A stretch of DNA of 7,983 bases. Source: Lachnospiraceae bacterium (GTDB lineage Bacteria; Bacillota; Clostridia; Lachnospirales; Lachnospiraceae). The translations under genes and the position numbers were made by a program. The notes under the pieces are model-generated. The model was given only the letters and a program-made list of their open reading frames with translations, was not told where the DNA came from and made no database searches. Positions 6,154-7,983 of the stretch are shown piece after piece; within the stretch, counting starts at the first letter, position 1; each line of letters begins with the position of its first letter. The stretch spans positions 1 through 7,983 of the forward strand of contig VSOA01000173.1 of the NCBI GenBank assembly GCA_009774585.1, written 5' to 3'.

Positions 6154-7755
6154 TTATTTATTTTCTAACGCCGCCTTAACAAATCCCTTGAATAAAGGAT
6201 GAGGTCTGTTGGGTCTTGACTTTAATTCAGGGTGTGCCTGCGTAGCCACGAAAAACGGATGATTCGGCAATTCGCACATTTCCACGATTCTTCCGTCGGG
6301 AGACAAGCCGGACAGCTTCATACCGTTTTCGGTAAGTACCGCACGATAATCATTATTTACTTCATAGCGATGTCTGTGTCTTTCATGAATTGTTTCTTCG
6401 CCGTATAACTCATATGCCTTGGAGGTCTTGTCCAATACGCAGGGATAAGAGCCGAGGCGCAGAGTACCGCCGATATCTTCCACACCGTTCTGGTCGGGCA
6501 TCAGTGCGATGACCGGATGGGTGGTGGAGGGGTCAAGTTCTATGCTGTGGGCATCGTTATAGGAAAGCACATTTCTTGCAAATTCTACAATGGCTAACTG
6601 CATTCCGAGGCAGAGACCGAGGAATGGAATATTATTTGCCCTTGCGTAAGTGATAGCATAAATCTTACCGTTAATGCCTCTGTCGCCAAAACCGCCCGGA
6701 ACGAGAATACCGTTGACGCCATTTAAGATTTCACCAACATTATCTTTTGTCACTGTCTCCGAATCGACCCATTTAATGTTTACTACGCAGCGATTGGAGA
6801 TACCGCCGTGCTTTAATGCTTCGACAACGCTGATATATGCGTCGTGAAGCTGGGTATACTTACCTACGAGAGCAATTGTTACTTCGCTGGTGGGAGTCCT
6901 CAAGGATTCCACCACGGCTTTCCAGTCAGTCAGGTCGGGCTCGGGACAATTCAGCTTCAGGCAGTCACATGCTACCTGTGCCAAATGTTCTTCTTCCATG
7001 GCAAGCGGAGCCTCATAGAGATGTTCGACGTCGAGGTTCTGCAGTACGCGGTTGCTGGGCACGTTACAGAACAAGGCAATTTTATCTTTCAATGTCTGGT
7101 CAAGGGGATGTTCGCTGCGGCATACGATGATATCCGGCTGCAATCCCATACCTTGTAGTTCTTTGACGCTTGCCTGCGTGGGCTTCGTTTTCATTTCCTG
7201 CGAAGCGCTTAAGTAGGGAATGAGAGTTACATGAATTAAGATAGCGTTTTCTCTTCCTACTTCATGCTGGAACTGACGAATAGACTCCAAAAAGGGCTGG
7301 CTTTCAATGTCGCCTACTGTTCCGCCTACTTCTATGATTGCGATGCGCGTCTCCTCATCGGTAAAATTGCGGTAAAAGCGACTTTTAATTTCGTTGGTAA
7401 TATGAGGGATTACCTGTACTGTGCCACCGCCGTAATCTCCGCGCCGCTATTTCTGCAAGACGGACCAGTATACTTTACCTGTAGTCACGTTAGAATTTTT
7501 GTCCAGATTCTCGTCGATAAAGCGCTCATAGTGACCGAGGTCAAGATCGGTTTCCGTACCGTCCTCCGTTACAAATACCTCGCCATGCTGAATAGGATTC
7601 ATTGTACCGGGATCAATGTTGATATAGGGATCAAATTTCTGCATCGTGACTTTGTAGCCGCGCGCTTTTAATAGTCTTCCTAAAGAAGCGGCAGTGATAC
7701 CCTTGCCGAGACCGGATACAACACCACCTGTTACAAATACGTATTTTACTGCCAT
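6154..7755 (-). pseudogene. pyrG: CTP synthase (pyrG), full length but interrupted by one in-frame TAG
   Basis: The gene spans 533 codons, the normal CTP synthase length. The enzyme makes CTP from UTP, ATP and glutamine in the cytoplasm. Residues 1-102 carry the ATP-binding start VFVTGGVVSGLGKGI and KFDPYINIDPGTMNPIQHGE. Codon 103 is TAG. Translation then continues in the same frame with RRGDYGGGTVQVIPHITNEI, GGTVGDIESQPF and the rest of the synthetase domain. The C-terminal glutamine amidotransferase domain has the nucleophile C382 in FLGLCLGMQ and the His/Glu pair in HPELKSRP (H508, E510). No frameshift is needed. The start has GGAG 4 bases upstream (7760-7763). Without suppression the products would be a 102-residue fragment (7755-7447) and possibly a downstream piece. 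A TTG at 7290 exists but has no good ribosome binding site. The protein identity is certain; whether the gene is truly broken is open, since a single miscalled base would explain it. Confidence 0.9.
7447..7449 (-). other. In-frame amber codon at pyrG codon 103
   Basis: On the minus strand the sequence reads AAA TAG CGG CGC GGA GAT TAC, that is K-stop-RRGDY. CTP synthases, including those of Escherichia coli and Bacillus subtilis as I recall them, have KERRGDY here, so the expected codon is GAG. One change (C to A at plus-strand base 7449) accounts for it. Flanking codons on both sides remain conserved, with no sign of further decay. Confidence 0.95.
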
Positions 7756-7846
7756 TTTTCTCCATGCCTTTCTGCAACAAAAAGTAATCGTTCAATACCT
7801 TGTGCCATGTAACGGCACTCAAAACAATATATGGCTTATTATACAA
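7756..7846 (-). promoter_or_regulatory. pyrG promoter and leader
   Basis: A perfect TATAAT lies on the minus strand (complement of 7838-7843). The best -35 is weak (TAGATT, 18-base spacer). The leader of about 75 bases contains a small hairpin, GTGCC/GGCAC (arms 7802-7806 and 7814-7818), with a 7-base loop and no T-run. The initial transcribed bases are not GGGC, and no terminator is seen. The reiterative-transcription attenuation known for Bacillus pyrG is therefore not evident here. Confidence 0.5.
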
Positions 7847-7918
7847 TGGAAAGGCAGGAAAAATCTACTGTAAAGGATAAAAATTGTAAAAAACTTTAGA
7901 ATTCTTTTATACTTGTGT

Positions 7919-7969
7919 TCATAAATTCATAATTCGCATATTGATTTATGATTTTTCCTTCTATATACT
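7919..7969 (+). promoter_or_regulatory. Divergent promoter with 8-bp inverted repeat, for a gene beyond the right edge
   Basis: TTGATT (7941-7946) and TATACT (7964-7969) are separated by exactly 17 bases, a good housekeeping promoter on the plus strand with a start near 7976. A perfect 8-bp inverted repeat, TCATAAAT (7919-7926) and ATTTATGA (7944-7951), with a 17-base gap overlaps the -35 hexamer, a position suited to a repressor. The direct repeat TTCATAA occurs at 7918 and 7926. The region is very AT-rich, so the dyad could be chance. The gene it would serve is not in the window. Confidence 0.5.
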
Positions 7970-7983
7970 AGGTTATAGTGAAA

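Noticed and set aside
6154..7290. A separate shorter CTP synthase gene starting at the TTG at 7290
   Set aside because: The TTG encodes the internal Leu of the conserved IESQPFLESI stretch, lacks a good ribosome binding site, and the conserved protein continues upstream in the same frame to the amber codon and beyond.
7447..7449. Genome-wide reassignment of TAG to an amino acid
   Set aside because: TAG is the natural stop of the response regulator (1411-1413) and the LysM gene (6094-6096), where proteins end at their normal family lengths.
7264..7671. Plus-strand open frame of 135 codons opposite pyrG
   Set aside because: It lies entirely antisense to well-conserved pyrG coding sequence and resembles no known protein. 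It is a shadow of the real gene.
7801..7819. Pyrimidine-responsive attenuator (PyrR site or reiterative-transcription terminator) in the pyrG leader
   Set aside because: The only hairpin, GTGCC/GGCAC, has no T-run. No PyrR-type binding loop is seen, and the probable transcript does not begin with GGGC.

Overview
The window looks like chromosomal DNA of a low-to-moderate GC Clostridia member, most likely a gut-associated Lachnospiraceae. The basis is purine-rich Shine-Dalgarno sequences before nearly every gene, a BcrA/LanF-type transporter beside an OmpR-type two-component system, a cytoplasmic GH3 beta-glucosidase with a clostridial-type C-terminal tail, and a secreted NTF2-like/LysM protein. 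This assignment is inference from protein style; no rRNA or tRNA gene is present.

Layout. 1-485 (minus) is the N-terminal part of an ABC transporter ATPase that runs off the left edge. It is transcribed divergently from 673-2688 (plus), a response regulator and sensor kinase pair 24 bases apart. ATPase plus kinase/regulator is the usual layout of a module that senses and expels cell-envelope-active peptides. 2795-5071 (plus) is a complete GH3 beta-glucosidase with its own strong ribosome binding site. 5269-6096 (plus) encodes an exported protein with an NTF2-like middle and a C-terminal LysM. It converges on pyrG (7755-6154, minus, CTP synthase), with a bidirectional terminator between them. 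The right end (7756-7983) holds the pyrG promoter and a good divergent promoter for a plus-strand gene outside the window. No gene-free stretch exceeds about 230 bases.

Two observations stand out. First, pyrG is complete and well conserved over 533 codons except for one in-frame TAG at codon 103, where the family normally has Glu (GAG). TAG ends two other genes here, so a general TAG reassignment is unlikely. A sequencing error, a recent nonsense mutation or suppression remain possible. Second, the LysM gene is preceded by four TGATRCA heptamers spaced exactly 11 bp apart, ending 9 bases before a perfect TATAAT. This is the architecture of a promoter activated by an OmpR/PhoB/SpaR-type response regulator that replaces the -35 contact. 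The spacer between the ABC transporter and the two-component genes is separately enriched in same-strand TTACA pentamers.

No CRISPR array, insertion sequence, phage gene or wholly new multi-gene system is visible. The window is mostly ordinary chromosome with interesting regulation and one broken or recoded essential gene.
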